Below are positions 36,911 to 44,736 of a DNA stretch of 64,000 nt, piece after piece; position 1 is the first letter of the stretch; every line of letters starts with the position of its first letter. A program made the position numbers and the translations under genes. The notes beneath the pieces are model-generated. The model saw only the letters and a list, made by a program, of their open reading frames with translations, did no database searches and was not told the DNA's origin. Source of the stretch: Longimicrobium terrae (GTDB lineage Bacteria; Gemmatimonadota; Gemmatimonadetes; Longimicrobiales; Longimicrobiaceae); the NCBI RefSeq assembly GCF_014202995.1, contig NZ_JACHIA010000001.1, positions 124,001 through 188,000 on the forward strand, read 5' to 3'.

Positions 36911-36964
36911 ACTGGTGCGTAGGGCAAGTGCGTGAGTGCGTTAGTGCGGGGTGCGTCAGTGCGA
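36911..36964. repeat. 10-bp array AGTGCGTGAG
   Basis: Tandem imperfect units AGTGCGTGAGTGCGTTAGTGCG and relatives between tolB and pal. The reverse-complement form is at 56156-56199. Confidence 0.8.
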
Positions 36965-36970
36965 CGGACC

Positions 36971-37003
36971 GAAGTACGAAAGTACGAGAGTACGAAAGTG
37001 CGA
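36971..37003. repeat. 10-bp array AGTACGAAAG
   Basis: Three units AGTACGAAAG/AGTACGAGAG/AGTGCGACC, the reverse complement of the array at 17348-17413, ending three bases before the tolB stop codon. Confidence 0.8.
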
Positions 37004-37005
37004 CC

Positions 37006-38307
37006 TCAGCGGCTGAGGCGCTGGAGCGCGGGGGACCAGTCGGGGAGGCCGAAGCCGCCGCCGGGCACCAGCGTGCGCGTCTTGCCCGTCGCGGTGTCCA
37101 GGATGATGAGGCCGTTGCCGGCCGCGTACACCAGGTGCCGCCCGTCCGGGGCCCAGCTGGGGTCCTCGTTGCTGCCACTGGTGGTCAGCATGCGCGGGCG
37201 GCCGCCGTCCGCGCTCACGGCGGCGATCTGCATCCGCCCGTTCACCCGCGTGTGATAGGCGATCACGGGGCCCGCGGGCGACCAGTCCGGCGAGGTGCTG
37301 TAGCCGCGCTGCCCGTACGCGTAGTCGCTGATCAGCCGCGGCTGGCCGCCGGGCTCCATCACGTAGATCTGCGGCTCACCCAAGCGGTCGCTCACGAATG
37401 CGAAGCGCCCCCCGTCCGGCGCCCACGTGGGCGACAGGTTGTCGTAGCCGCGGCCGCGCGTCTGCTGCTGCAGCCCGCCGCCCGCGCCGCTGATCGTGGC
37501 GATCTCCGTGTTTCCCGACACCGTCGTGGCGAATGCCACCGTCCGCCCATCCGGCGAGTACGACGGGGTGATGTTGATCCCCGCCCGGTCGGAAAGGACG
37601 CGGTCCGCGCCGGTGGACAGGTTGCGCTCGTACAGCATGGGCGCGCCGCCGCGAAAGCTGGTGTACGCGAGTCGTCCACCGTCCGGCGCCCACGCGGGCG
37701 AGAGCGCGATGGAACCGTCGCTGGTGATGCGCGTCAGGTTCTCGCCGTCGCTGTCCACCGCGTAGATTTCCTTGCTCCCCCGGCCCTGCGTCACGAACGC
37801 GATGCGCGAGGCGGCCATCCCCGGCTCGCCCGTGGCCCAGCGGACGACCTGGTCGGCCGCGGCGTGGGCCGCCATGCGGAATCCCCGCGCGTCCGCCGCC
37901 GGGATGGGGAACGAGCCTGTCCCCTTGGGCTGGCCGTAGACGGCGTCGTACAGCGTCATGGTCAGCGTCAATCCGCCCGCGCGGGGAGCCACGCTGCCGC
38001 GCAGCACCCAGTCGGCCCCGCGCTCGCTCCACAGCGCCAGGTTCACGGAATCCGCCGCGCGCACGCCGGTGGCCTCGCGGATCTCGAAGCGGTCGCTGAA
38101 CGTAAGGTCGCGCTGCACGATGGTCCGCAGCGCCTCGCCCCCCGTCCCGCCAAAGGGGAGAACGACGAAGCCCGGCTGCCGCGACGTCTCGTACGTCGTG
38201 CGAAGCTGGACGACGACGGAGTCCTGCGCGGCGGCGGGCGCGGCGGCCATCAGCACGCCCGCGCCGCAGAGGGCGAGGGAGAACAGCGATCGAAAACGCG
38301 AAATCAT
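37006..38307 (-). CDS. tolB: Tol-Pal system beta-propeller protein TolB
   Basis: A 433-residue periplasmic protein: signal peptide SLFSLALCGAGVLMAAAPAAAQ, an N-terminal alpha/beta domain (VVLPFGGTGGEALRTIVQRDLTFSDRF), then six WD40-like propeller blades with repeats of SPxWAPDGxRxAY/FxS (SPAWAPDGGRLAYTS, TPSYSPDGRTVAF, SPTWAPDGGRFAFVSDR, SPDWSPAGPVIAY, DPSWAPDGRHLVY). It links TolA to Pal. It overlaps the tolA stop by four bases. Confidence 0.96.
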   Translation of the reverse strand: MISRFRSLFSLALCGAGVLMAAAPAAAQDSVVVQLRTTYETSRQPGFVVLPFGGTGGEALRTIVQRDLTFSDRFEIREATGVRAADSVNLALWSERGADWVLRGSVAPRAGGLTLTMTLYDAVYGQPKGTGSFPIPAADARGFRMAAHAAADQVVRWATGEPGMAASRIAFVTQGRGSKEIYAVDSDGENLTRITSDGSIALSPAWAPDGGRLAYTSFRGGAPMLYERNLSTGADRVLSDRAGINITPSYSPDGRTVAFATTVSGNTEIATISGAGGGLQQQTRGRGYDNLSPTWAPDGGRFAFVSDRLGEPQIYVMEPGGQPRLISDYAYGQRGYSTSPDWSPAGPVIAYHTRVNGRMQIAAVSADGGRPRMLTTSGSNEDPSWAPDGRHLVYAAGNGLIILDTATGKTRTLVPGGGFGLPDWSPALQRLSR

Positions 38308-39293
38308 TGCGCGATGCTCGGGGAAATGTCGACGCACACCGGAAGCTCTTCCGCCCCGAAGGCGCTGGGGAGCGCACCGAACGCGCGGCGTGTTCCGGCC
38401 TGCTCGGCGGCTTCCATCAGCGCCAGCCGGAACGCGGCCCCGCCCCGCACCCGCTCGGTGCTGATGGCCGCCGTGGTGCCGTCGCGCAGAATGCGGAAGC
38501 ACACGTTGCCGCTGCCGCCCTCCGCCCCTTCCGGCGCGCGAAAGAAGCGGCGCACCTGACGCACGATGTTCTCGCAGTAGCCCGGCGACGGGCAGCGCGC
38601 GCCCGCGGAGCGGACGGTCAATCCCTCGCCGCCGGGCGAGTTGGCGTCCGGATTGCGGCCGGTCGCCGGGCCCGTGCGAGTTCCGTCGCCCCGCGTGGTG
38701 TTGGCCGCGGTGCCGGTCCCCGGCCGGGTGGACGCGCCGCCCGCGCCGGTCGCCGGACGCGCAGGCGTCGTCGCGCCACCCGCGGCTCCACCCGTCGCGG
38801 GACGCGTGGCGGGCGTGGACGGGCGCGCCGCCGGCGGCGTGGTCCGGGGCGGCGTCGCGGGCGTGGTGCGCGGCGGCGTGGACGGCGTCGGACGCGGCGG
38901 TGTGGGTGCGGGTCGCTGCGGTGTACGCTCGGGGGCGGGCCTGGGTTCCGGCGCCTTCTCCGGCGTGCGCGTTACCGGCGGCGCCGGCTTGGGCGCGGGA
39001 GGCGCGGGTTCCGGCTCCGGCGCGGGCGGTTCCGGCTCCGGTTCCGCCGCGGCGGGGGCCGGAGCGGCGGCGGCGGGCGGGCCCGCGTCCTGGTTGGCCG
39101 GCGGCTCCGACATGGGCTCGCCCAGGACGTTGGGCGGCGGGGAAACGATGTCCACCGCGTAGACCTTCGTCTTCGGCAGCGACGGCGGGGAGGCGCCGGC
39201 CGCAGCCAGCGTCATCGCCAGCCCGGCGATGGCGTGCAGCGCCACGGAGGCCAGCACCGGCCCTCCCGTTCCGCCTCCCGTGCCGCGGCGCAT
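38304..39293 (-). CDS. tolA: TolA/TonB-like energy-transducing protein
   Basis: A 329-residue protein: one N-terminal membrane helix (ASVALHAIAGLAMTLAAAGA), a 170-residue Pro/Ala/Glu/Thr-rich periplasm-spanning linker, and a C-terminal alpha/beta domain with SPGYCENIVRQVRRFFRAPEG, CFRILRDGTTAAISTERVRGGAAFRLALMEAAEQ, the TolA/TonB C-terminal pattern, with paired Cys. The linker is Pro-rich (TonB-like) where E. coli TolA is helical; the position between tolR and tolB supports the TolA role. Confidence 0.88.
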   Translation of the reverse strand: MRRGTGGGTGGPVLASVALHAIAGLAMTLAAAGASPPSLPKTKVYAVDIVSPPPNVLGEPMSEPPANQDAGPPAAAAPAPAAAEPEPEPPAPEPEPAPPAPKPAPPVTRTPEKAPEPRPAPERTPQRPAPTPPRPTPSTPPRTTPATPPRTTPPAARPSTPATRPATGGAAGGATTPARPATGAGGASTRPGTGTAANTTRGDGTRTGPATGRNPDANSPGGEGLTVRSAGARCPSPGYCENIVRQVRRFFRAPEGAEGGSGNVCFRILRDGTTAAISTERVRGGAAFRLALMEAAEQAGTRRAFGALPSAFGAEELPVCVDISPSIAQ

Positions 39294-39295
39294 CG

Positions 39296-39709
39296 TCAGT
39301 TCCCCGTCTCTTCTTCGGCGACCAGGCCGACGGTCGCCACGTCCGACGCCTTCATCATCCCCAGCACCTGCACCACGCGGCCGTACGGCACCGCCTCGTC
39401 CGCCTTCAGATAGACGCTGCTGGCGCCGCGCTCCTTGACGATGGCGGGAAACTGCACCGCGAACTCCTCCATCCGCACCGCCGCCTCGCCGATGTACACC
39501 TGCCCGGCCCTGTCCACCGTGACGATCAATCCCTCGCTGGACGGCACGGACTGCGTCTGCGCGCGCGGTACCTTCACCTCCACCCCGCCCTGCATCATGG
39601 GCGCGGTGATCATGAAGATCACGAGCAGCGTGAGGACCACGTCCACCAGCGAGGTGACGTTGATCTCCGCGCTGTATCCCAGCTCCTTGCGGTCGCGGCG
39701 GCGCGGCAT
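39296..39709 (-). CDS. tolR: TolR/ExbD-family protein
   Basis: A 137-residue protein with an N-terminal cytoplasmic RRRDRKELGYSAEINVTSLVDVVLTLLVIFMIT, whose Asp in SLVDV is the conserved proton-channel residue, then a periplasmic domain (GLIVTVDRAGQVYIGE, VYLKADEAVPYGRVVQVLGMMKASDVATVGLV). With TolQ it converts proton motive force into motion of TolA. ATG at 39709 overlaps the tolQ stop by one base. Confidence 0.95.
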   Translation of the reverse strand: MPRRRDRKELGYSAEINVTSLVDVVLTLLVIFMITAPMMQGGVEVKVPRAQTQSVPSSEGLIVTVDRAGQVYIGEAAVRMEEFAVQFPAIVKERGASSVYLKADEAVPYGRVVQVLGMMKASDVATVGLVAEEETGN

Positions 39710-40413
39710 CAGATGCGCCCTTCGCGGGCTAGCGCACCGATCAGCTCGCTGCTGATTCCCTCCAGCTCCGCGCTGAAGCGGTTCAGCCGGCCCAACAGGT
39801 AGTTGTACGCCATCGCCGCGGGGATGGCGACCACCAGGCCGCCCGCCGTGGCGACGAGTGCTTCCGCCACGCCGGGCGCCACGACGGTGATGCTGCTGCT
39901 CCCCGCGCCGGCGACGGCCAGAAAGGAGTTCATCACCCCCAGCACCGTACCGAGAAGCCCCAGCAGCGGCGCCACGCTGGCGATGATGGCCAGCCAGTTG
40001 AGGCCGCTCGCCAGCTCGTCGCGCTCCTCGCCCTCTTCCTTTTCGAGGACGATGCGGAGGACTTCCAGCTGCGCGGGAGACAGGCCGCGCACCTCGGAGC
40101 CGGCCCGCGCAGCGCCGGGCCGCAGCTCGCCAAAGAAGGCGGCGCCGCGCTTGAACAGCCGCGTGAAGGGAGAATCGCCCATGCCGCGCACCCACGAGTA
40201 CGCCTCGTCCAGCGAGCCCGCGCTCTCGATGCGGTCCAGAAACTGGTCCGCCTCGCTGTGCAGGCGGCGGAACTGCAGCGACTTGCGCACGATCAGCGTC
40301 CACGAGACCAGCGACAGGATGGCGAGCACCGCCATGACGATCTTGGTGGAAGGGGTGCCGTGGACAATCATCTGCCACGCCGACCCGAACTCGCTTCCGC
40401 TGTGCTGCTGCAT
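39709..40413 (-). CDS. tolQ: TolQ/ExbB-family proton channel
   Basis: About 234 residues with three membrane helices: VMAVLAILSLVSWTLIVRKSLQF, LAIIASVAPLLGLLGTVLGVMNSF (the conserved channel Thr/Gly helix) and VAEALVATAGGLVVAIPAAMAYNYLL. It forms the pentameric motor stator with TolR. A TTG at 40479 would add 22 residues but overlap hemA; the ATG at 40413 gives the usual TolQ length, 28 bases after hemA. Confidence 0.93.
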   Translation of the reverse strand: MQQHSGSEFGSAWQMIVHGTPSTKIVMAVLAILSLVSWTLIVRKSLQFRRLHSEADQFLDRIESAGSLDEAYSWVRGMGDSPFTRLFKRGAAFFGELRPGAARAGSEVRGLSPAQLEVLRIVLEKEEGEERDELASGLNWLAIIASVAPLLGLLGTVLGVMNSFLAVAGAGSSSITVVAPGVAEALVATAGGLVVAIPAAMAYNYLLGRLNRFSAELEGISSELIGALAREGRI

Positions 40414-40441
40414 CAGGTGATGAAATCCGGATGAGAGGAGG

Positions 40442-41740
40442 TCACTGGCCGTCCCCGCGGGGCTCGGCGTCCAGTTCAAACAGGTAGCGCGCGGTGTCCA
40501 GCACGCCCGTCCCGCGGCCGTTGCCCGCGGCGCTGCGCAGGTTGACCGTGGGGGCGTGCAGCACCTTGTTGACCACGGCGCGGGTGAGCGCGTCGATGGC
40601 GGCCTGGTCCTCGGCGCTCAGGTGCGCCAGCTGCCGCATCGCCCGCTCCACCTCGGCGCGGCGCAGCGCCTCGCCCCGGTCGCGCAGCGCGCGGATGGTG
40701 GGGACGACGGCGAGGCTGTTGTACCACTGCCAGAAGTCTTCGACCCCCTCCGCCACGATGCTCCCCGCCACGGGGAGCTCCGCGCGGCGGCGGCCCAGGT
40801 TGTCGTCCACGATCTGCCGCAGGTCATCCACGTTGTAGAGAAAGACGTTGGGCTCGTTGCCCACGCCCGGCTCCACGTCGCGCGGAATGGCGATGTCGAT
40901 GATGCACAGCGGGCGCTGCGGCCCGGCCGGGAGCGCCGCGCGCAGCCGTTCGCGCGTGAGCACGGGGTGCGGCGCGGAGGTTCCGCAGATGACGATGTCC
41001 ACCGAGGGCAGCGCCGCGCCGAAGTCGTCCCACTGGATCGCCTCGCCGCCGCACCGCTCCGCCAGCTCGCGCGCCCGCTCAAAGGTGCGGTTGGCGACGA
41101 TGGCGGTCCGCACGCCCTCCGAACGAAGCAGTTCCAGCGTCAGCTCGCTCATTTCCCCCGCGCCCAGAATGAGCGCCTTTCGCCCCTTGAGCGCGCCGAA
41201 GATCTTCTTGGCCAGGTCCACCGCGGCGCTGGGGACGGAGGCCGCGCCCACGCCCAGCGCCGTCTCGCTGCGCACCCGCCCGCCGATGGAAAACGCCGTC
41301 TGGAACATGCGATGGAGGGCGGGTCCGACGACCGGCCCCTCGGCCCCCGCCACCTCGCGCGCGACGGAATACGCCTCCTTGACCTGCCCCTGGATCTGCG
41401 GCTCGCCCAGGATCATGCTGTCCAGCCCGGACGACACGCGGAACAGGTGCTCCACCGCCGGCCGGTCGCGGTGCACGTACAGGTACGGCGCGGCCCCGGC
41501 GGACGCCATCCCCACCCGCGCGGAAAGCAGGTCGCGCGCAAGCTCCACCCCCTGCGATCCCTCGGGGGTGGCCAGGTATACTTCTGTACGGTTGCAGGTG
41601 CTGAGGATGACGGCCTCGCCCGCGGCCTCTTCCGCCAGCCCCACGAGCGCGCGCGGAAGCTCGGTGCGCCCAAAGGCGAACCGCTCCCGGAGCTCGATGG
41701 GCGCCGTGTGGTGACTGACTCCTACGACTGCGACAGGCAT
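40442..41740 (-). CDS. hemA: Glutamyl-tRNA reductase
   Basis: A 432-residue enzyme that reduces glutamyl-tRNA to glutamate-1-semialdehyde, the first step of C5 tetrapyrrole synthesis. The start VAVVGVSHHTAPIELRERFAF is diagnostic, and the catalytic cysteine is in ILSTCNRTEVYLAT near residue 49. LILGAGEMSELTLELL is the NADPH site, and VVNKVLHAPTVNLR closes the dimerisation helix. It overlaps the siroheme gene by 19 bases and leads into tolQ, joining heme and Tol genes in one transcript. Confidence 0.97.
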   Translation of the reverse strand: MPVAVVGVSHHTAPIELRERFAFGRTELPRALVGLAEEAAGEAVILSTCNRTEVYLATPEGSQGVELARDLLSARVGMASAGAAPYLYVHRDRPAVEHLFRVSSGLDSMILGEPQIQGQVKEAYSVAREVAGAEGPVVGPALHRMFQTAFSIGGRVRSETALGVGAASVPSAAVDLAKKIFGALKGRKALILGAGEMSELTLELLRSEGVRTAIVANRTFERARELAERCGGEAIQWDDFGAALPSVDIVICGTSAPHPVLTRERLRAALPAGPQRPLCIIDIAIPRDVEPGVGNEPNVFLYNVDDLRQIVDDNLGRRRAELPVAGSIVAEGVEDFWQWYNSLAVVPTIRALRDRGEALRRAEVERAMRQLAHLSAEDQAAIDALTRAVVNKVLHAPTVNLRSAAGNGRGTGVLDTARYLFELDAEPRGDGQ

Positions 41741-42366
41741 CGTGAGATGGCCCGCTCCACTTCGTCGTCCCGGCCGCGGACCGCGTGGTCCAGAAAGCCG
41801 GGCGTGATGAGATCAAACCAGAAGGCCCGCCGCCGGGCATCATCCCCGGCCCAGCGCGCCTGGATTTCGGCCCGCACCTGCGACAGGCGGCGCACCGCGC
41901 GCCCCAGTCCGGGGGTGACGACCGTTTCGGCCAGCCGCTCGCGGATGCGCCGCGCCAGCAGCGGCGACGCCCCGCCCGTCGAGAGCGCGACGACGACGTC
42001 GCCCTCCCGCAGCGTGGACGGAACCTGCACCTCGCCCGCGTCGCCCTGGTCCGCGCGGCTCACCATGGCCCCCGCGGACCGCGCCGCATCCGCCACGGCC
42101 GCGTTGACATCCACCGAGTCCGTGGCGGCGAACACCAGGTGGTACCCCGCCGCGTCCGTTTCGGCCGACCAGGGGCGCCGGTGCCAGACCAGGCCCTCCC
42201 GCGCCACCAGATCCGCCAGCTCCGCCGTGGCTTCCGGAGAAACGACGTCCGGCCGCCCGCCCGCCTCCACCAGCCCCGCCACCTTGCGCGCCCCCACGGC
42301 TCCACCGCCCACCACCAGGACCCGCAGCCGCGCCACATCCAGCAGCACGGGATAGCGCGCGCTCAC
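41722..42366 (-). CDS. Siroheme synthase N-terminal type (precorrin-2 dehydrogenase/ferrochelatase)
   Basis: A 214-residue protein: a Rossmann start (YPVLLDVARLRVLVVGGGAVGARKVAGLVEAGGRPDVVSP), NAAVADAAR, GDVVVALSTGGASPLLARRIRERLAETV, then a helical C-terminal region. This is the CysG N-terminal/MET8/SirC type that oxidises precorrin-2 to sirohydrochlorin; no methyltransferase domain is fused. GTG at 42366 overlaps the hemX-like stop (GTGA). The hemX-siroheme-hemA order is classic. Confidence 0.93.
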   Translation of the reverse strand: MSARYPVLLDVARLRVLVVGGGAVGARKVAGLVEAGGRPDVVSPEATAELADLVAREGLVWHRRPWSAETDAAGYHLVFAATDSVDVNAAVADAARSAGAMVSRADQGDAGEVQVPSTLREGDVVVALSTGGASPLLARRIRERLAETVVTPGLGRAVRRLSQVRAEIQARWAGDDARRRAFWFDLITPGFLDHAVRGRDDEVERAISRCLSQS

Positions 42367-43190
42367 AGAAAGCCCGAGCCGGCGGCCTCGGCGGCGCGCA
42401 GCACCACGTACGCCGCCACCACCACGGCGAAGCCCACCACGGTGGTCATGGCGCCGCGCCGGGCGTGCGTGGCGTTCCCGGCGCGCGCCAGGAGCGCCGC
42501 CACAAAGGCCAGCCACGTGACTACCCCCCAGACGACTTTGGGGTTTCCCGCGTGCATGGCCGGGCCGAAGCGCTGCGACCACGCCCACCCCAGCAGCAGC
42601 GCCGCCGTCAGGCAGGGCAGCCCGGTGAGCAGGGCGCGCACGCCGATGCGGTCCAGCGTGTCCAGGGGGGGAAAGAAGCGGAACACCGCGCCGAACCGCT
42701 TGTCCTTGAGCTGGCGGAACTGCAGCAGGTACATGAGCCCCGCCGCGAAGGCGATCGTCAGCCCCGCGTACCCCGCGAACGCCAGCGTCACGTGCAGAAT
42801 GAACCACGGCCCGCGGTACGCCAGCTCCGGACCGGTGGGCCGCAGCCCGGCGATCTGGGCGATGGCGGTGAGCAGCGCCGCCACGGGCACCAGCACCAGC
42901 CCCAGCGGCCCGCTGCGGCCGATGACCGCAAGCAGAAGCGACCCCAGCGCAATCAGCAGCGCCAGGGTGCTCAGCGAGGGCGCCAGCCCCACCAGGGGCG
43001 GCTCCCGGAACGACGTCCAGTACGATCCCAGCGCGGCGGCGTGCGCCCCCACGCCGGCGGCCAGCGCGGCGCCCGCGGCCAACGGCGCCCGCTGCGCCGC
43101 GCGGGCCAGCGACCACCCCAGCAGCGCCGCGGTGACGGCGTACAGCACCAGGGCCAGCGAGTGCAGCCCCAGGGTCATGCTCATTCCCAT
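42363..43190 (-). CDS. HemX/CcsA-like cytochrome assembly membrane protein
   Basis: About 275 residues with eight hydrophobic segments and conserved ELAYRGPWFILHVTLAFAGYAGLTIAFAAGLMYLLQFRQLKDK, as in HemX and CcsA/ResC. HemX proteins modulate glutamyl-tRNA reductase level in Bacillus; CcsA handles heme for cytochrome c. The WWD heme-handling motif (WGxYWxWDPKE) is missing, which favours HemX. The ATG at 43184 has GGAGGG six bases upstream and may be the true start rather than 43190. Confidence 0.85.
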   Translation of the reverse strand: MGMSMTLGLHSLALVLYAVTAALLGWSLARAAQRAPLAAGAALAAGVGAHAAALGSYWTSFREPPLVGLAPSLSTLALLIALGSLLLAVIGRSGPLGLVLVPVAALLTAIAQIAGLRPTGPELAYRGPWFILHVTLAFAGYAGLTIAFAAGLMYLLQFRQLKDKRFGAVFRFFPPLDTLDRIGVRALLTGLPCLTAALLLGWAWSQRFGPAMHAGNPKVVWGVVTWLAFVAALLARAGNATHARRGAMTTVVGFAVVVAAYVVLRAAEAAGSGFL

Positions 43191-43205
43191 CCCTCCGCAA
43201 GCAGA

Positions 43206-43231
43206 GGCGCCCTTCCACAGGGAAGGGCGCC
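43206..43231 (-). terminator. Hairpin between the LysM and hemX-like genes
   Basis: GGCGCCCTTCC pairs with GGAAGGGCGCC, an 11-base stem with a four-base loop, 38 bases beyond the LysM stop. No long T run follows, so some read-through into the heme genes is likely. Confidence 0.6.
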
Positions 43232-43269
43232 GCGGGCACCACCCGGCCGGGGCACGCTGGCGGTGCGCG

Positions 43270-44286
43270 TCACCGCATCCGCGCTACGCGCCGCACCGCC
43301 AGCCCGGTAGTGATGCTGGGCTGGCCCAGCTCCGTCACCCGCACCGACGCGCTCCCTCCGGTGACGCGCACCACCTGCATGCGCGCCACGTACACTTCGG
43401 GGCGAATGCCCAGCCGCGACCGGTGCCGCGGCTCGTACGCCTCGAACACGTCGCCCACCGCCACGCCCGAGTCGCGCCCCACGTTCAGGAACAGAATGGA
43501 CTCGGTGCGCTGCAGGACGCGGCCTTCCTCGTCGAACGCGATCACGCGGCCCTCCAGGTCCGGCTCGCCGGCCTGGCTGCGCGCGTTGGGCTCCAGCGGA
43601 AAGCGCTCCCAGGGCACGGCCACGTCGTTGGGCTCCATCGGGGCGTACAGGCCCACGACTACGACGGTCGCCACGCCGCTGTCCACGGCGGCCACGGTGC
43701 CCACGCCGGTGGGGCGGTAGATGCGTCCCACGCCGCGCATTTCGCGCCCGGGACGCAGAAAGCGCAGCCGGTCGCCCTCGCGCACCGACTCGTCCACCTG
43801 CACGAACACGCGGTCGTACTGGTTGATCTGCGGCGGCATGCGCAGGTCCAGCGCGGAGTGCGCCTCCGGCTCCGTCAGCCGGCCCACCGGCACCACCTCG
43901 CCGCGCCGGGCAATGAAGCCCACGCGGTAGAAGTCGCCCGGCAGCACCTCGGGGCGCGGGACGCGCTCGCCGAACTGCACGCTGGGGCCGCGCTCGCGCG
44001 GAAGCCCGCCGTTGAACACCGTTTCCGTCGCGGCGGCCGGCACGCCGTCGGGAAGCACCAGGCGCTCCGACGGATAGATGCGGGCCGGGTCCTGCACGAC
44101 GTTCGTGTTGAGGCGGAAGATTTCCGGCCACAGGAACGGGTCGTTCAGGTAGTTGCGCGCGATGTCCCACAGCGTCTCGCCGGGGCGCACCACGTGGACG
44201 CGCTCGTTCTGCGCGTCGTTCTGGGCGGCCAGCGGCACGGCCGCGAGCAGGCCCGCGGCGGCGATGACGGTTGCGGCTGTTCTCAC
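43270..44286 (-). CDS. Secreted LysM-domain protein
   Basis: A 338-residue precursor: signal peptide (TAATVIAAAGLLAAVPLAAQ), one LysM domain near residues 30-80 (VHVVRPGETLWDIARNYLNDPFLWPEIFRLNTNVVQDPARIYPSERLVLP), then a 250-residue beta-rich region unrecognised as a named family (FYRVGFIARRGEVVPVGRLTEPE, GDVFEAYEPRH). LysM binds peptidoglycan. GTG at 44286 gives a clean signal peptide and fits the promoter at 44390-44418. It lies upstream of the heme/Tol block. Confidence 0.85.
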   Translation of the reverse strand: MRTAATVIAAAGLLAAVPLAAQNDAQNERVHVVRPGETLWDIARNYLNDPFLWPEIFRLNTNVVQDPARIYPSERLVLPDGVPAAATETVFNGGLPRERGPSVQFGERVPRPEVLPGDFYRVGFIARRGEVVPVGRLTEPEAHSALDLRMPPQINQYDRVFVQVDESVREGDRLRFLRPGREMRGVGRIYRPTGVGTVAAVDSGVATVVVVGLYAPMEPNDVAVPWERFPLEPNARSQAGEPDLEGRVIAFDEEGRVLQRTESILFLNVGRDSGVAVGDVFEAYEPRHRSRLGIRPEVYVARMQVVRVTGGSASVRVTELGQPSITTGLAVRRVARMR

Positions 44287-44389
44287 GAGACCCCGAAGGT
44301 GGTGTGCAGGAGGCGTGGGATTCACCCGGAGCCGGGAGCCGGCGCACGGCCGGCCCTCGATGCGGCGCCACCCGCGGCGCGCAGCCGAA

Positions 44390-44418
44390 AGTGTAAGCCG
44401 CGGCACGGCGAAAGGCAA
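44390..44418 (-). promoter_or_regulatory. Sigma70-type promoter upstream of the LysM gene
   Basis: Minus strand: TTGCCT (44418-44413), 17-base spacer, TACACT (44395-44390), about 100 bases before the GTG. It is the likely start of the long envelope/heme transcript. Confidence 0.58.
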
Positions 44419-44608
44419 GGCGAATCAGGAAAAAAGCGGATGGGTGTGCACGACGGCCCCGCCAGAGGCGTGCCGGATGCGCCTTCGCGCAAAATCCAGC
44501 GGTTCCGCCGTTTTCCGTGGATTGGGCGCAGCCGGCATCCACTGATACGGGAGCAGGACGTGCAATGTTTTCCGGATCTGCACCGCGTTGCCGGGTCTGC
44601 AAACGGCC

Positions 44609-44658
44609 CTCACGCGGAGGTCGCGGAGGTCGCGGGGGTCGCGGAGGTCGCGGGGAGA
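44609..44658. repeat. 9-bp periodic intergenic array (copy f)
   Basis: CTCACGCGGAGG followed by TCGCGGAGG / TCGCGGGGG / TCGCGGAGG units, the clearest array of the 9-base family in the window. Only one arm is present; no inverted partner was seen within 300 bases. Confidence 0.78.
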
Positions 44659-44664
44659 ATGAGC

Positions 44665-44697
44665 GAAGCCCCGGCCGCGGGTGCGGTCCGGGGCTTC
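44665..44697 (-). terminator. Hairpin terminator after the His/Met-rich lipoprotein gene
   Basis: GAAGCCCCGG pairs with CCGGGGCTTC around a GC-rich loop, 40 bases beyond the stop. Confidence 0.7.
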
Positions 44698-44736
44698 TCG
44701 ATGATCGCGGATGACGGCGCGGGATGATCCGGCGCG

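Noticed and set aside
41785-44727. 980-residue plus-strand open frame across the heme and LysM genes
   Set aside because: It crosses several real minus-strand genes and has no recognisable domain.
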